Below, piece after piece: positions 16,314 to 24,628 of a DNA stretch of 64,000 nt. This DNA is from Bordetella genomosp. 9 (GTDB taxonomy: Bacteria > Pseudomonadota > Gammaproteobacteria > Burkholderiales > Burkholderiaceae_B): the NCBI RefSeq assembly GCF_002119725.1, contig NZ_CP021109.1:4092001-4156000 (forward strand), read 5' to 3'. The position numbers and the translations under genes are program-made. The number at the start of each line of letters is the position of its first letter. Positions within the stretch are counted from its first letter, which is position 1. Below the pieces are notes generated by a model. The model ran no database searches, had not been told where the DNA came from, and was given only the letters and a program-made list of their open reading frames with translations.

Positions 16314-17159
16314 TTACCGGACCTGCTGACGCACGACGAGGACGTCGCAGGGCGCCTTTTCGATAAGGGCATCGGCAACGCTGCCGATTGCCGTGCGGGT
16401 CAGGCCGGTCGACCCGTGCGACCCTGTCACCAGCAGTTCGGCATTGGTTTGATCCGCGTAATCCGTCAATACGCGCTCGGGAATGCCGGCGGCTACCTGG
16501 ACGCGGGGCTTGTCGCGTCCATGCAGTTCGGGGGTGGCTTCCAGGAACTCGGCCGCCGCCTCTTCGGCGGTGCGCTGGAATCCTTTGGCCGTGATGTCGT
16601 CCTTGCGGTTCCCCGGCAGATCGAAGGCATGAAACAGCGTCAGGCCGGATACCGGGAGCAAGGCAAGCACCGCGCGCAGGGCATGGCGCGAGCCTTCCGA
16701 AAAATCGCTGGCGACCAGCGCGTTGCGATAAGGCCGGGGTGCGCGGCGCTTGACGACGAGAACCGGCTGGTGGGCCTCGCGCACAAGTTTTTCCACCGTG
16801 GTGCCCAGCAGGATACGGCCCAGCGTTTCATCGCGCGCCACGCCGGCTACGATCAGGCAGCAGCCGTTTTCGTCGGCGGCCTGGCGCAGGGCCCTGACGG
16901 GATCGCCGTTTTTCACCAGCACCCTGATTTGTACGTCCAGTCCTTCCAGGTCTCGCAGCAGGGTGCGCTGCGCCTGGGCTTCGCGCTCGGCAACGGGACG
17001 CGGGGGCGTCAACATCGCCCTGGCCTGGGACTCGACCACGTGAAGGGCGATGATGGAGGTTTTCAATTGACGCGCCAGCAGTACCGCCCGATCCAGCGCG
17101 CGGTCTCCGCGCGCGCTCAAGTCCGTGGCAAGCAGAATGGGTCCCGAAAAGGTGTGCAT
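16314..17159 (-). CDS. Tandem-domain universal stress protein
   Basis: Two UspA domains in one 281-residue chain. The first begins ILLATDLSARGDRALDRA; the second ends with the ATP-binding signature GSHGSTGLTRTAIGSVA. Usp proteins accumulate during starvation or oxygen limitation and bind ATP, but the exact role is unknown. It lies immediately after a similarly built paralogue (17231-18109) in the same orientation, suggesting tandem duplication. About 250 bp without recognisable genes separate it from the MHYT gene. Confidence 0.93.
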   Translation of the reverse strand: MHTFSGPILLATDLSARGDRALDRAVLLARQLKTSIIALHVVESQARAMLTPPRPVAEREAQAQRTLLRDLEGLDVQIRVLVKNGDPVRALRQAADENGCCLIVAGVARDETLGRILLGTTVEKLVREAHQPVLVVKRRAPRPYRNALVASDFSEGSRHALRAVLALLPVSGLTLFHAFDLPGNRKDDITAKGFQRTAEEAAAEFLEATPELHGRDKPRVQVAAGIPERVLTDYADQTNAELLVTGSHGSTGLTRTAIGSVADALIEKAPCDVLVVRQQVR

Positions 17160-17230
17160 CGCTGTCTCCCGGTTGACTCCGGCTCGTGTCCCATCCTTTT
17201 ATGCGCGCGCCGGGCGGCGCGCCGAAACCG

Positions 17231-18109
17231 CTAGGGCCTGCCAGCCCGCACCAGCATGACGTCGCTGGGCAAGGCCTGCAGCAGGCGCTCGGCGACGCTG
17301 CCCACCATCGCGCCCATGATGCCCTTCATCCCTCTCGCGCCTGCAACCACCAGATCGCACCGCGCCCGAAACACATATTCGGACAGCAGCGTTTCGGGCT
17401 CGCCGTACTGGACGACCCGCCGCGCCGGCACGCCCGCCGGCAGATCGTTCACATCGCCCAGGAAACGCCGCATCGCATCATCGAGCTCCCGCTGCAGCGC
17501 TTCGGGGGCCTGCGCCGCGTCGCCCGGCATACCGAGCACCGTCTCGCAGGCATGAAACAGCGTCAACGCGGTGTCAGGCAACAGCGACGCGGCCGCGCGC
17601 AACGCCTGTGCCGAATCAGCCGAAAAATCGGTTGCCACGATACCGCTCGGATACGGCCCGTGCGGCCGGTTTTTCACCACCAGTACGGGCAAGGCCAGTT
17701 GCCGGACCACCTTGCGGACGGTGGATCCCAACAGCAGCTTGCCGAGCGATTCGCTTCTGCCGACGCCCATCACGACCATCCTGCAGGACGAAGCCTGGGC
17801 CGTCTGCAAGATCTGTTCCGCGGCGTCACCGCTTTCCACGCGGATATCGCTTTGCACGCCCGCGTGCTGCAGGTCGAGCGCCAGCCGGTAGCGCGCCCAA
17901 TCGCGATGGTCCTCGCTAAGCCGATGCCAGGACGGCGCGCCGCCGGCGGCGCCTGAGGCATTCGGCTCGAGAACGTGCAGTGCGACGAGCGGGACGCGCA
18001 GGGAGCGGGCCAGGACCACCGCGCGGTCCAGCGCCCGGTCGCCCTGGGCGCTGAGATCGGTGGCCAGAAGAATCGGCGCGGCGGGCGGATGCGGATTCGG
18101 CGTCGACAT
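17231..18109 (-). CDS. Tandem-domain universal stress protein (paralogue)
   Basis: A 292-residue chain with two UspA domains: an N-terminal PILLATDLSAQGDRALDRAV block nearly identical to its neighbour at 16314-17159, and a C-terminal VAGARGMKGIMGAMVGSVAERLL nucleotide-binding signature. In this copy the glycine motif reads GARGMKG where canonical ATP-binding Usps have GxHGxxG, so binding may be altered. The pair is probably transcribed together leftward with 71 bases between the genes. Confidence 0.92.
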   Translation of the reverse strand: MSTPNPHPPAAPILLATDLSAQGDRALDRAVVLARSLRVPLVALHVLEPNASGAAGGAPSWHRLSEDHRDWARYRLALDLQHAGVQSDIRVESGDAAEQILQTAQASSCRMVVMGVGRSESLGKLLLGSTVRKVVRQLALPVLVVKNRPHGPYPSGIVATDFSADSAQALRAAASLLPDTALTLFHACETVLGMPGDAAQAPEALQRELDDAMRRFLGDVNDLPAGVPARRVVQYGEPETLLSEYVFRARCDLVVAGARGMKGIMGAMVGSVAERLLQALPSDVMLVRAGRP

Positions 18110-18160
18110 GGGCGGGTCTCCTGTGTGCCGTCCGCCCCATTATCGCCCCGGGCGCCGCGT

Positions 18161-19354
18161 TTATGCCTGGTCCAGCGCCTGGATCTCGCAGCGTCGCCAG
18201 TAAAGCAGCGCCAGCCCCGGCACACCGATCAATACCGTCGCCAGGAAGAAATGCGGCCAACCCAGATGTTCGACCAGCACGGGCGTCAACGGCCCGGCCA
18301 GATAGGTGCGGCCGACCGCCGACAACGCCGACAGCAGGGCGAACTGCGTCGCCGAAAACGCCTGGCGGCAAAGGGCCATCAGCAGCGCCACGAAAGCCGC
18401 CGTGCCCAACCCGCCGCACAGGTTTTCCAATCCCACCGCCACGGCCATCAGCGGCACGGCGCCCGGTTTGATCGCCACCGCCCAATAGCCAAGATTGGAA
18501 ACGGCCTGCAGGACGCCGAACAGCATCAAGGCCCGGTACAGGCCCAGGCGCGCCATGATGGAGCCGCCCGCCAGCGCGCCCACGATGGTGGCCGCCAGCC
18601 CGAGTATCTTGTTGACCGTACCGACTTCGGTCGGCGAAAACCCGGCGCCGCGCAGCAGGAAGGTCGTGGACAGCGCCCCTGCAAAGGCGTCGCCCAGTTT
18701 GTAAAGCACGATCAGGATGAGCACAGTCCACGCGCCCGGCCGGCCGAAGAACTCGCGCAGCGGGTCCACCACGGCGTCCAGGAGCGATCGCGGCGGCGGC
18801 GCCGGCCGCTCCGGCTCGGGCGCCCAATAGGTGGCCAGGACGCCGATACCCATCAGGCCGCCCATCAGGACATAGGTATTGCCCCAGCCCAGCCAGGTGT
18901 CCGCCAGGATCAGCGCCAGGCCGCCGGAGACCAGCATGGCGATCCGGTAGCCCAGAACCTTCACGGCAGCGCCGGCGCCGCGCTCCTCTTTATGCAGGAC
19001 GTCGGTGCTGTAGGCGTCGAAGGCGATGTCCTGGGTGGCGGATAGAAAAGCCACCGCCACCGCGAGCAGGGCCAACGGCAGAAGCGCGTTGGCGGGAGAA
19101 AGCGTCCCCATCACGGCGATCGACGCTGCCAGGGCGAGCTGGGTGGCGAGCATCCAGCCGCGGCGGCGTCCAAGCAAGGGGACGGCGTAGCGATCGACCA
19201 GCGGCGCCCACAGGAACTTCAAGGTGTATGCCGTGCCGACCAGAGTCAGGAAACCGATATCCTGCAGCGACACGCCGGCAACCGTGGCCCACGCCTGCAA
19301 AGTGCCGCTGGTCAGCGCCAGCGGCAACCCGCTGGAAAAACCCAGGGCCAGCAT
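18161..19354 (-). CDS. ampG: AmpG-type muropeptide permease (MFS)
   Basis: Inner-membrane major-facilitator protein that imports anhydro-muropeptides for cell-wall recycling; in many Gram-negatives it feeds beta-lactamase induction. Starts MLALGFSSGLPLALTSGTLQ, the AmpG signature, followed by LKFLWAPLVDRY and RRRGWML. The 397 residues give about 12 helices. The frame opens upstream through SSRRVAP, which also looks AmpG-like, but no ATG, GTG or TTG occurs before the stop there, so the true start could be an unusual codon or the ATG used here, which lacks a clear ribosome-binding site. Confidence 0.88.
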   Translation of the reverse strand: MLALGFSSGLPLALTSGTLQAWATVAGVSLQDIGFLTLVGTAYTLKFLWAPLVDRYAVPLLGRRRGWMLATQLALAASIAVMGTLSPANALLPLALLAVAVAFLSATQDIAFDAYSTDVLHKEERGAGAAVKVLGYRIAMLVSGGLALILADTWLGWGNTYVLMGGLMGIGVLATYWAPEPERPAPPPRSLLDAVVDPLREFFGRPGAWTVLILIVLYKLGDAFAGALSTTFLLRGAGFSPTEVGTVNKILGLAATIVGALAGGSIMARLGLYRALMLFGVLQAVSNLGYWAVAIKPGAVPLMAVAVGLENLCGGLGTAAFVALLMALCRQAFSATQFALLSALSAVGRTYLAGPLTPVLVEHLGWPHFFLATVLIGVPGLALLYWRRCEIQALDQA

Positions 19355-19435
19355 GGGCGCGACGCGCCGGCTCGAATAAAGATGGGCCGCGTATGAAATG
19401 CTTTATCTCCCGTTGGCGAGGCGGCCGGAACGGCG

Positions 19436-20050
19436 TCAGCCTCCGCTGAAGCGGTAGACCGCGAGGGTGCTGCGCCAGCCTGGCAGCCATCGCACCTCGC
19501 GATCGTCGTTGAAGGTCGCCCGCTGCAGAATTCGCAGCCCCAGCTTGGCGGCCAGCGCTTCGAAGTCGCGCAGCGTGCACAAATGTATGTTCGGCGTGTT
19601 GTACCACTCGTACGGCATTTGCCCGGTCACCGGCATGCGGCCACGCAGAATGGACCAGCCATGAGGCCAGTACCCGAAGTTGGGAAACGACACGACGCCA
19701 TATCGGGCGACGCGCGTCATTTCACGCAGAATGTGCTCGGTGCGATGCATCGACTGCAGCGTCTGGGACAGCACCACGGTGTCGAACTGCCCGTCGTCGA
19801 ACAGCGCAAGGCCGTCTTCCAGATTCTGTTGAATGACGTCCACGCCGCGCCGCACACAGGCGATCACGTAATGGTCGTCGATTTCTACGCCCGCGCCGCG
19901 GATCTGGCGTTCGTCCCGCAGCCACGCCAGCAGTTCCCCATCGCCGCAGCCCAGGTCCAGCACCCGGGAACCGGGTTCGATCCAGCTGGCGATACGCGCC
20001 AGATCCGTACGCAGCACGGTACGGCCATGGGCGGACTGCGCGGCGTTCAT
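19436..20050 (-). CDS. metW: Methionine biosynthesis protein MetW
   Basis: Class I SAM-methyltransferase-like fold (VLDLGCGDGELLAWL at about 32-46) that accompanies MetX in many proteobacteria and is thought to be needed for MetX activity. The NFGYWPHGWSILRGRMP block and YNTPNIHLCTLRDFE are MetW hallmarks. At 204 residues it is full length. Its ATG overlaps the metX stop by four bases, so it is coupled with metX and shares the SAM-II riboswitch control. Confidence 0.95.
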   Translation of the reverse strand: MNAAQSAHGRTVLRTDLARIASWIEPGSRVLDLGCGDGELLAWLRDERQIRGAGVEIDDHYVIACVRRGVDVIQQNLEDGLALFDDGQFDTVVLSQTLQSMHRTEHILREMTRVARYGVVSFPNFGYWPHGWSILRGRMPVTGQMPYEWYNTPNIHLCTLRDFEALAAKLGLRILQRATFNDDREVRWLPGWRSTLAVYRFSGG

Positions 20051-21399
20051 TCGGCCCCCTTGTGCTCGATGGCGCGCGGCGGCAGCCCCAACTCGTGCGC
20101 GATGCGGTCGTAGTAGGCGCGCACCACGGCGTGGTAGCGCGCATCGTCCAGCAGAAAGGCATCGTGGCCGTGCGGCGCGTCGATCTCCGCATAGGTCACG
20201 GGGCGCCCGTTTTTCAGGAGCGCGCGCACCATCTCGCGCGAGCGTTCCGGCGGAAAGCGCCAGTCCGTCGTGAAGGAAACCAGCAGGAATCCGGCGCGTG
20301 CGGCCGCCAGGGCCCGGGCAAGATCGCCGCCATGGGTGCGCGCCGGGTCGAAATAATCGAGCGCCCGCGTGATCAGCAGATAGGTGTTGGCATCGAAATA
20401 CCGCGAGAACTTCTCGCCCTGATAGCGCAGATAGGACTCCACTTCGAATTCCACGTCGTACCCGTAGCGGTATTCGCCGTTGGCGCCCGGCGCGCGCTGA
20501 TTGCGGCCGAATTTCTCGGCCATATCGTCCTGGGACAGATAGGTGATGTGGCCGATCATGCGCGCGACCGAAAGGCCGCGGCGCGGCACCGTTCCATGTG
20601 CGTAGTAATCCCCGCCGTGGAAATCGGGATCGGTGATGATGGCGCGCCGCGCCACCTCATTGAAGGCGATGTTCTGCGCAGACAGCCTGGGCGTACTGGC
20701 GATTACCACGCAATGCGCCACCCGATCCGGGCAGACCGTGGCCCAGCTGAGCGCCTGCATGCCGCCCAGCGAACCGCCCATGACGGCGGCGAACCGCTGG
20801 ATGCCGAAATGATCGGCCACCCTCGCCTGGGCATGCACCCAGTCCTCCACCGTCAGCACGGGAAAGGCCGCGCCCCATGGTTTGCCGGTATCCGGGTTGA
20901 TGCTCGCCGGCCCCGTGGAGCCGAAGCAGGATCCCAGGTTGTTGATGCCGATGACGAAGAACCGGTCCGTGTCCACGGGCTTGCCGGGTCCGACCATGTT
21001 GTCCCACCAGCCGATGTCCTGAGGGTCGTCGGCCGCCACGCCGGCGACGTGATGCGATGCATTCAAGGCATGGCAGACCAGCACCGCGTTGCTGCGCTCG
21101 GCGTTGAGCGTGCCGTAGGTTTCGACCGCCAGCTCGTAGGTGGCCAGCGATTGTCCGCTTGCCAGCGGCAAAGGGTCGGTGAACTTCAGAAAAACCGGCG
21201 CCACCACGCCTACGGAGCGGCCGGCGGGGGCATTTGCCGCATGGCGGGCGTCTCCGCCAGGGGATGGCGCGGCCGCACGGTCTTGCGAAGGCGAAGCCGA
21301 TGGCGAGGCGGACGGGGGGAAAACGGAGGACGCGCCGGACTGGGCGTTGGATTGCGCGTCGACAGCCGCGCGCGCGGATTGCTCGATGGTTGCAGTCAT
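20047..21399 (-). CDS. metX: Homoserine O-acyltransferase MetX with low-complexity N-terminal extension
   Basis: Alpha/beta-hydrolase enzyme that acylates the hydroxyl of homoserine, first committed step of methionine synthesis. The nucleophile is S210 in VMGGSLGGMQALSW; TDWRFPPE and GHDAFLLD carry the other triad residues. MetX homologues may use acetyl- or succinyl-CoA, and that cannot be decided here. At 450 residues it is about 65 longer than usual: residues 1-65 are Ala/Ser/Pro-rich and precede the normal beginning PVFLKFTDPLPL. The SAM-II riboswitch and Shine-Dalgarno directly precede the ATG at 21399, so the extended start is credible. Confidence 0.95.
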   Translation of the reverse strand: MTATIEQSARAAVDAQSNAQSGASSVFPPSASPSASPSQDRAAAPSPGGDARHAANAPAGRSVGVVAPVFLKFTDPLPLASGQSLATYELAVETYGTLNAERSNAVLVCHALNASHHVAGVAADDPQDIGWWDNMVGPGKPVDTDRFFVIGINNLGSCFGSTGPASINPDTGKPWGAAFPVLTVEDWVHAQARVADHFGIQRFAAVMGGSLGGMQALSWATVCPDRVAHCVVIASTPRLSAQNIAFNEVARRAIITDPDFHGGDYYAHGTVPRRGLSVARMIGHITYLSQDDMAEKFGRNQRAPGANGEYRYGYDVEFEVESYLRYQGEKFSRYFDANTYLLITRALDYFDPARTHGGDLARALAAARAGFLLVSFTTDWRFPPERSREMVRALLKNGRPVTYAEIDAPHGHDAFLLDDARYHAVVRAYYDRIAHELGLPPRAIEHKGAE

Positions 21400-21403
21400 G
21401 CAG

Positions 21404-21456
21404 ACCTCTTTAGCTGGATTTATCAGGCGCCCGCAAGCGGATCAGGCAAATCGGCG
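21404..21456 (-). promoter_or_regulatory. SAM-II riboswitch (metA motif) controlling metX-metW
   Basis: On the reverse strand, just before the metX ATG, the bases match the SAM-II consensus in order: GCCTGATCC, CTTGCGGGCGC, CTGATAAATC and AGCTAAAGAGG. The GCTAAAGAGG end carries the Shine-Dalgarno GAGG five bases before the ATG, so SAM binding would close the H-type pseudoknot over the ribosome-binding site and repress translation. SAM-II aptamers are known upstream of met genes in alpha- and some betaproteobacteria. A possible -10 (TAGAAT) lies at 21476-21481. Confidence 0.88.
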
Positions 21457-21646
21457 CCAAACGAATGAACGGCAGATTCTAGCACCCGCGGCCGGCATGG
21501 CCCGCGGGACCAGCCGGCCAGCGTACCGGATCGCGGCCGCAATCCCTGACCGCATCGGCGCTTCACCACCCCGGCGCGCCCCCGCACCATGACCGCTTCT
21601 GCATTTGTTCCGCTATTGCGCCGCCGCCGAGGCCGCGATCCATCCC

Positions 21647-21868
21647 ATGCCAGAAAAGAAGTTGTCAGAACGCGAGGCCGCTTGCCTGCAATGGGCCGCC
21701 GCCGGCAAGACAAGCCGTGAAACGGCCATGATTCTGGGCGTCACCGAGCGGACGGTGAACTTTCATCTGCAGAACGCCTGCCGGAAGCTGCGCGCGCGCA
21801 ACCGGCGCGCGGCTGTCGCGACCGCACTGGCCCGCGGCCTGCTCGTGGCCTGCGGCGCCGGATCCTGA
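21647..21868 (+). CDS. Stand-alone LuxR-type helix-turn-helix protein
   Basis: A 73-residue protein consisting almost only of a LuxR/FixJ C-terminal DNA-binding domain: KLSEREAACLQWAAAGKT, then TERTVNFHLQNACRKL, which contains the recognition helix. No autoinducer or receiver domain precedes it. The frame extends back to a TTG at 21605, adding only 14 residues. It may be a genuine solo regulator, or the surviving 3' end of a quorum-sensing-type LuxR gene. Divergent from metX. The ribosome-binding site is weak. Confidence 0.65.
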   Translation: MPEKKLSEREAACLQWAAAGKTSRETAMILGVTERTVNFHLQNACRKLRARNRRAAVATALARGLLVACGAGS

Positions 21869-21899
21869 ACGGACGCGGCCGGGGACCGGACACCCGCCT

Positions 21900-22499
21900 C
21901 TAGGGCGCGTTGAAACGCAGGGAATGGACGAATTCCCGCGCGGGCTCGGCCGGCAGCCCCTGCTCCGAGCCGGTGGCGACGACCTCCACGAGCAGGCCTT
22001 GCCTGACCCAGACCCGGCCCAGGGCCCACACGGAATGCCCGCCCGCCTTCCCATGGATTTCGATGTCCTGACCATCGCCCGGCAGGGGCTCTGGCGGCTG
22101 CACGCCCAGGTTCTGGTGCAGCGACCGTATCAGCGCCGCGGCCAGCCTGCGCTGGCCCGCGGCATCGGCCGCCAGCGCAGGCGGCAGCGGCGCATATCCC
22201 ACCGCAAACACCGCGTCCCCGGCGCGCGCCGATGTCAGCGAAAACCGCAAGGACTGGTTTTCCAGCGCGATTTCGCGGGTATCGGTCTGCACCCGCGCGG
22301 GAAACGTTGCAGTGGCGGCGCCATCGGCAATCGCGACCTCTCGCCAGTTGTAGGTGGGCGTGCATGCGGCCAGCAGGAGCGCGCACGCCCATGCCGTCCA
22401 ACGCCGGCGGCCGGCAGGACGGCGGCATGGCGCGGGCCCGGCCGCGGCGGCGCCGTTCAGGGTGGGCCCTGGCGGACCGCTTGCGGCGCCTGCTTGCAT
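21900..22499 (-). CDS. Putative lipoprotein of unknown function
   Basis: About 199 residues from the ATG at 22499 (an ATG seven codons upstream is also possible). After a long Gly/Ala/Pro/Arg-rich start comes RRRWTAWACALLLAAC with a lipobox cysteine, then TPTYNWREVAIADG. The mature part has no motif I recognise; it looks like a small alpha/beta domain with an amphipathic C-terminal segment FVHSLRFNAP. The unusually long stretch before the hydrophobic core hints that the true start may be a non-ATG codon further inside. Convergent with the solo LuxR gene. Confidence 0.75.
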   Translation of the reverse strand: MQAGAASGPPGPTLNGAAAAGPAPCRRPAGRRRWTAWACALLLAACTPTYNWREVAIADGAATATFPARVQTDTREIALENQSLRFSLTSARAGDAVFAVGYAPLPPALAADAAGQRRLAAALIRSLHQNLGVQPPEPLPGDGQDIEIHGKAGGHSVWALGRVWVRQGLLVEVVATGSEQGLPAEPAREFVHSLRFNAP

Positions 22500-22714
22500 G
22501 GCTTCACGCCTGTGGCACATCGGCTGTCAACCCTCCTGTCGCAACGGCGGTATAACGGTGTTGGCTCATTGTCGCCCATGCCCGACCGGGCTGGCGGCAT
22601 GGCGTCCTTCCGGCGCCGACGGCGATTATCCTCTGCCGTCGCGGGTTACTCGGGGCGTGCCCAGGCGCAGCCCGTAAAATCAGCTTCCATTCACCCTGAC
22701 CATAAGAAGCCTCC

Positions 22715-24295
22715 GTGACCGATATCGACGCCCGCCGCCTCGCCCGCCTGGACGCAAACCGGGAATTGCTCGCTCGCACCCTGCGCGGCATCGAAAAAGA
22801 AGGCCTGCGTGTCGATGCCGGCGGCCATCTGGCGAGCACGCCGCATCCGGCCGCGCTGGGATCCGCGCTGACGCACGAACGCATTACCACCGACTATTCC
22901 GAAGCGCTGCTGGAACTGATCACCGGCACGCACGACAACGTCGCCGGCCTGATCGGCGAACTCGAAGACGTCCATCGCTTCGTTTACGCCAACCTGGATG
23001 GCGAACTCATCTGGAACCAGTCCATGCCCGCCGCCTTGCCGGACGAAGCGGACATCCCCATCGCGTGGTACGGCACGTCGAACACGGGCATGCTCAAGCA
23101 CGTTTACCGCCGAGGGCTGGCGTACCGGTACGGCAAGACGATGCAATGCATTGCGGGCGTGCACTACAACTTTTCCCTGGATGACCGGATCTGGCCGCTG
23201 CTCGAGCTGCCCGGCGGCAACGACCAGGACCGGCGGTCCGCGGGCTATATCGCGCTCATCCGCAATTTCACCCGCTATTCGTGGCTGCTGATGTACCTGT
23301 TCGGCGCCGCGCCGGCCCTGTCCAAGGATTTCCTGCGCGGCCGGTCGCATCCGCTGCAGACGCTGGACGCCGACACGCTTTACCTGCCGTATGCGACCAG
23401 CCTGCGCATGGGAGACCTGGGGTACCAGAACAAGGCGCAATCGCAACTGAAGCCCTGCTACAACGATTTGTCCACCTTTCTGCAGCGCCTGCATGCCGCC
23501 GTGACGATGCCGTGGCCTGCCTACGAGGCGATCGGCACGCACCGCGACGGCCAATGGGTGCAGTTGAACACCAATATCCTGCAGATCGAAAACGAGTACT
23601 ACTCGAGCATCCGGCCCAAGCGCGCCACCGGGCGATGCGAGCGCCCTATCACCGCCTTGGCCGAGCGCGGCGTGCAGTATGTGGAAGTGCGCTGCCTGGA
23701 CATCGACCCCTTCCAGCCGGTGGGAATCGCAGCCGAAACCAGCCGCTTCGTCGATGCCTTCCTGCTTTTCTGCGCCGCCAGCGATAGCCCCTTTTTCGAC
23801 GAGCAGGGTTTCTGCAGCCGCAGCGCCGACAACTTCAGCCGGGTGGTGAACGAGGGCCGCAAGCCCGGACTGGAGCTGGCGCGCGATGGCAAGGCCATCG
23901 CGCTGCGGGTCTGGGGCAAGGAGCTGCTCGACCGTATCCTCCCCTATGCCGAAGTCCTGGACGCGGCATATGGCGGGCAGGCATATCGTCAGGCCGTCGC
24001 GGCCCAGGCCGTCAAGCTCGATGAGACCGACGCGACGCCGTCGGCGCGCCTGCTCGAAGATCTGCGGCGCACCGGCGCGTCGTTTCTGCAATACACCCTG
24101 GAACAGAGCCGCCGCCACGCGGAAGCCCTTCGCGCCACGCCCCTGCCGGCCGACAAAACGGCCGCGTACAACGCGATGGCGCGCGACTCGCTGCAAGCGC
24201 AGGCCGCCATCGAAGCCAGCGACACCGTGGATTTCGATACCTATGTCTTGCGGTATCACCAGGCCTTGAAGGCGCCGGACGCCGCTCCGACGTAG
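22715..24295 (+). CDS. gshA: Glutamate-cysteine ligase
   Basis: ATP-dependent first step of glutathione synthesis. The 526-residue sequence is of the E. coli-type family: GIEKEGLRVDA near residue 25, TDYSEALLELITGTH, YGKTMQCIAGVHYNFSL and YVEVRCLDIDPFQPVG. The start is GTG at 22715. Monocistronic as far as can be seen, in the same direction as the TRAP genes more than 300 bp downstream. Confidence 0.96.
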   Translation: MTDIDARRLARLDANRELLARTLRGIEKEGLRVDAGGHLASTPHPAALGSALTHERITTDYSEALLELITGTHDNVAGLIGELEDVHRFVYANLDGELIWNQSMPAALPDEADIPIAWYGTSNTGMLKHVYRRGLAYRYGKTMQCIAGVHYNFSLDDRIWPLLELPGGNDQDRRSAGYIALIRNFTRYSWLLMYLFGAAPALSKDFLRGRSHPLQTLDADTLYLPYATSLRMGDLGYQNKAQSQLKPCYNDLSTFLQRLHAAVTMPWPAYEAIGTHRDGQWVQLNTNILQIENEYYSSIRPKRATGRCERPITALAERGVQYVEVRCLDIDPFQPVGIAAETSRFVDAFLLFCAASDSPFFDEQGFCSRSADNFSRVVNEGRKPGLELARDGKAIALRVWGKELLDRILPYAEVLDAAYGGQAYRQAVAAQAVKLDETDATPSARLLEDLRRTGASFLQYTLEQSRRHAEALRATPLPADKTAAYNAMARDSLQAQAAIEASDTVDFDTYVLRYHQALKAPDAAPT

Positions 24296-24628
24296 CAGTC
24301 CGCCAAGAGCCGGTTGTTGAGCTTTGCGCGGGGGCCGCAGCTCCCCGCCCGCGAATCCGGCTTTGCCAGCGTCCCGCCGGCAGCGCTCCTCATCCGAATG
24401 GACGGATTCGGGTTAGTCCCGACGTTCAGACAATTGTCAACACTGCCCCGGCGGCGTGTAATTCCCCAACACCCAAGCGGCCGCTCAGGCCAACGGCGCG
24501 AAAGCGCCAGGGCCTGGGCGGCCGACCTTCCGTGAACCGGCGCGGTCCCGCGGCGCACGGTTTCGCCAGGTTGGAATGTGGCATCCAAAAATCGATGGTT
24601 CTCATGCAGCCTTCAGGAGACACGTGCC
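24296..24628. other. Intergenic region between gshA and the TRAP transporter
   Basis: A 333-base gap. It should hold the gshA terminator and the promoter of the TRAP operon, but I see no convincing hairpin with a T run and no clear -10/-35 pair. The dctP ribosome-binding site (AGGAGA) is at its right end, about eight bases before the ATG at 24629. Confidence 0.6.
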
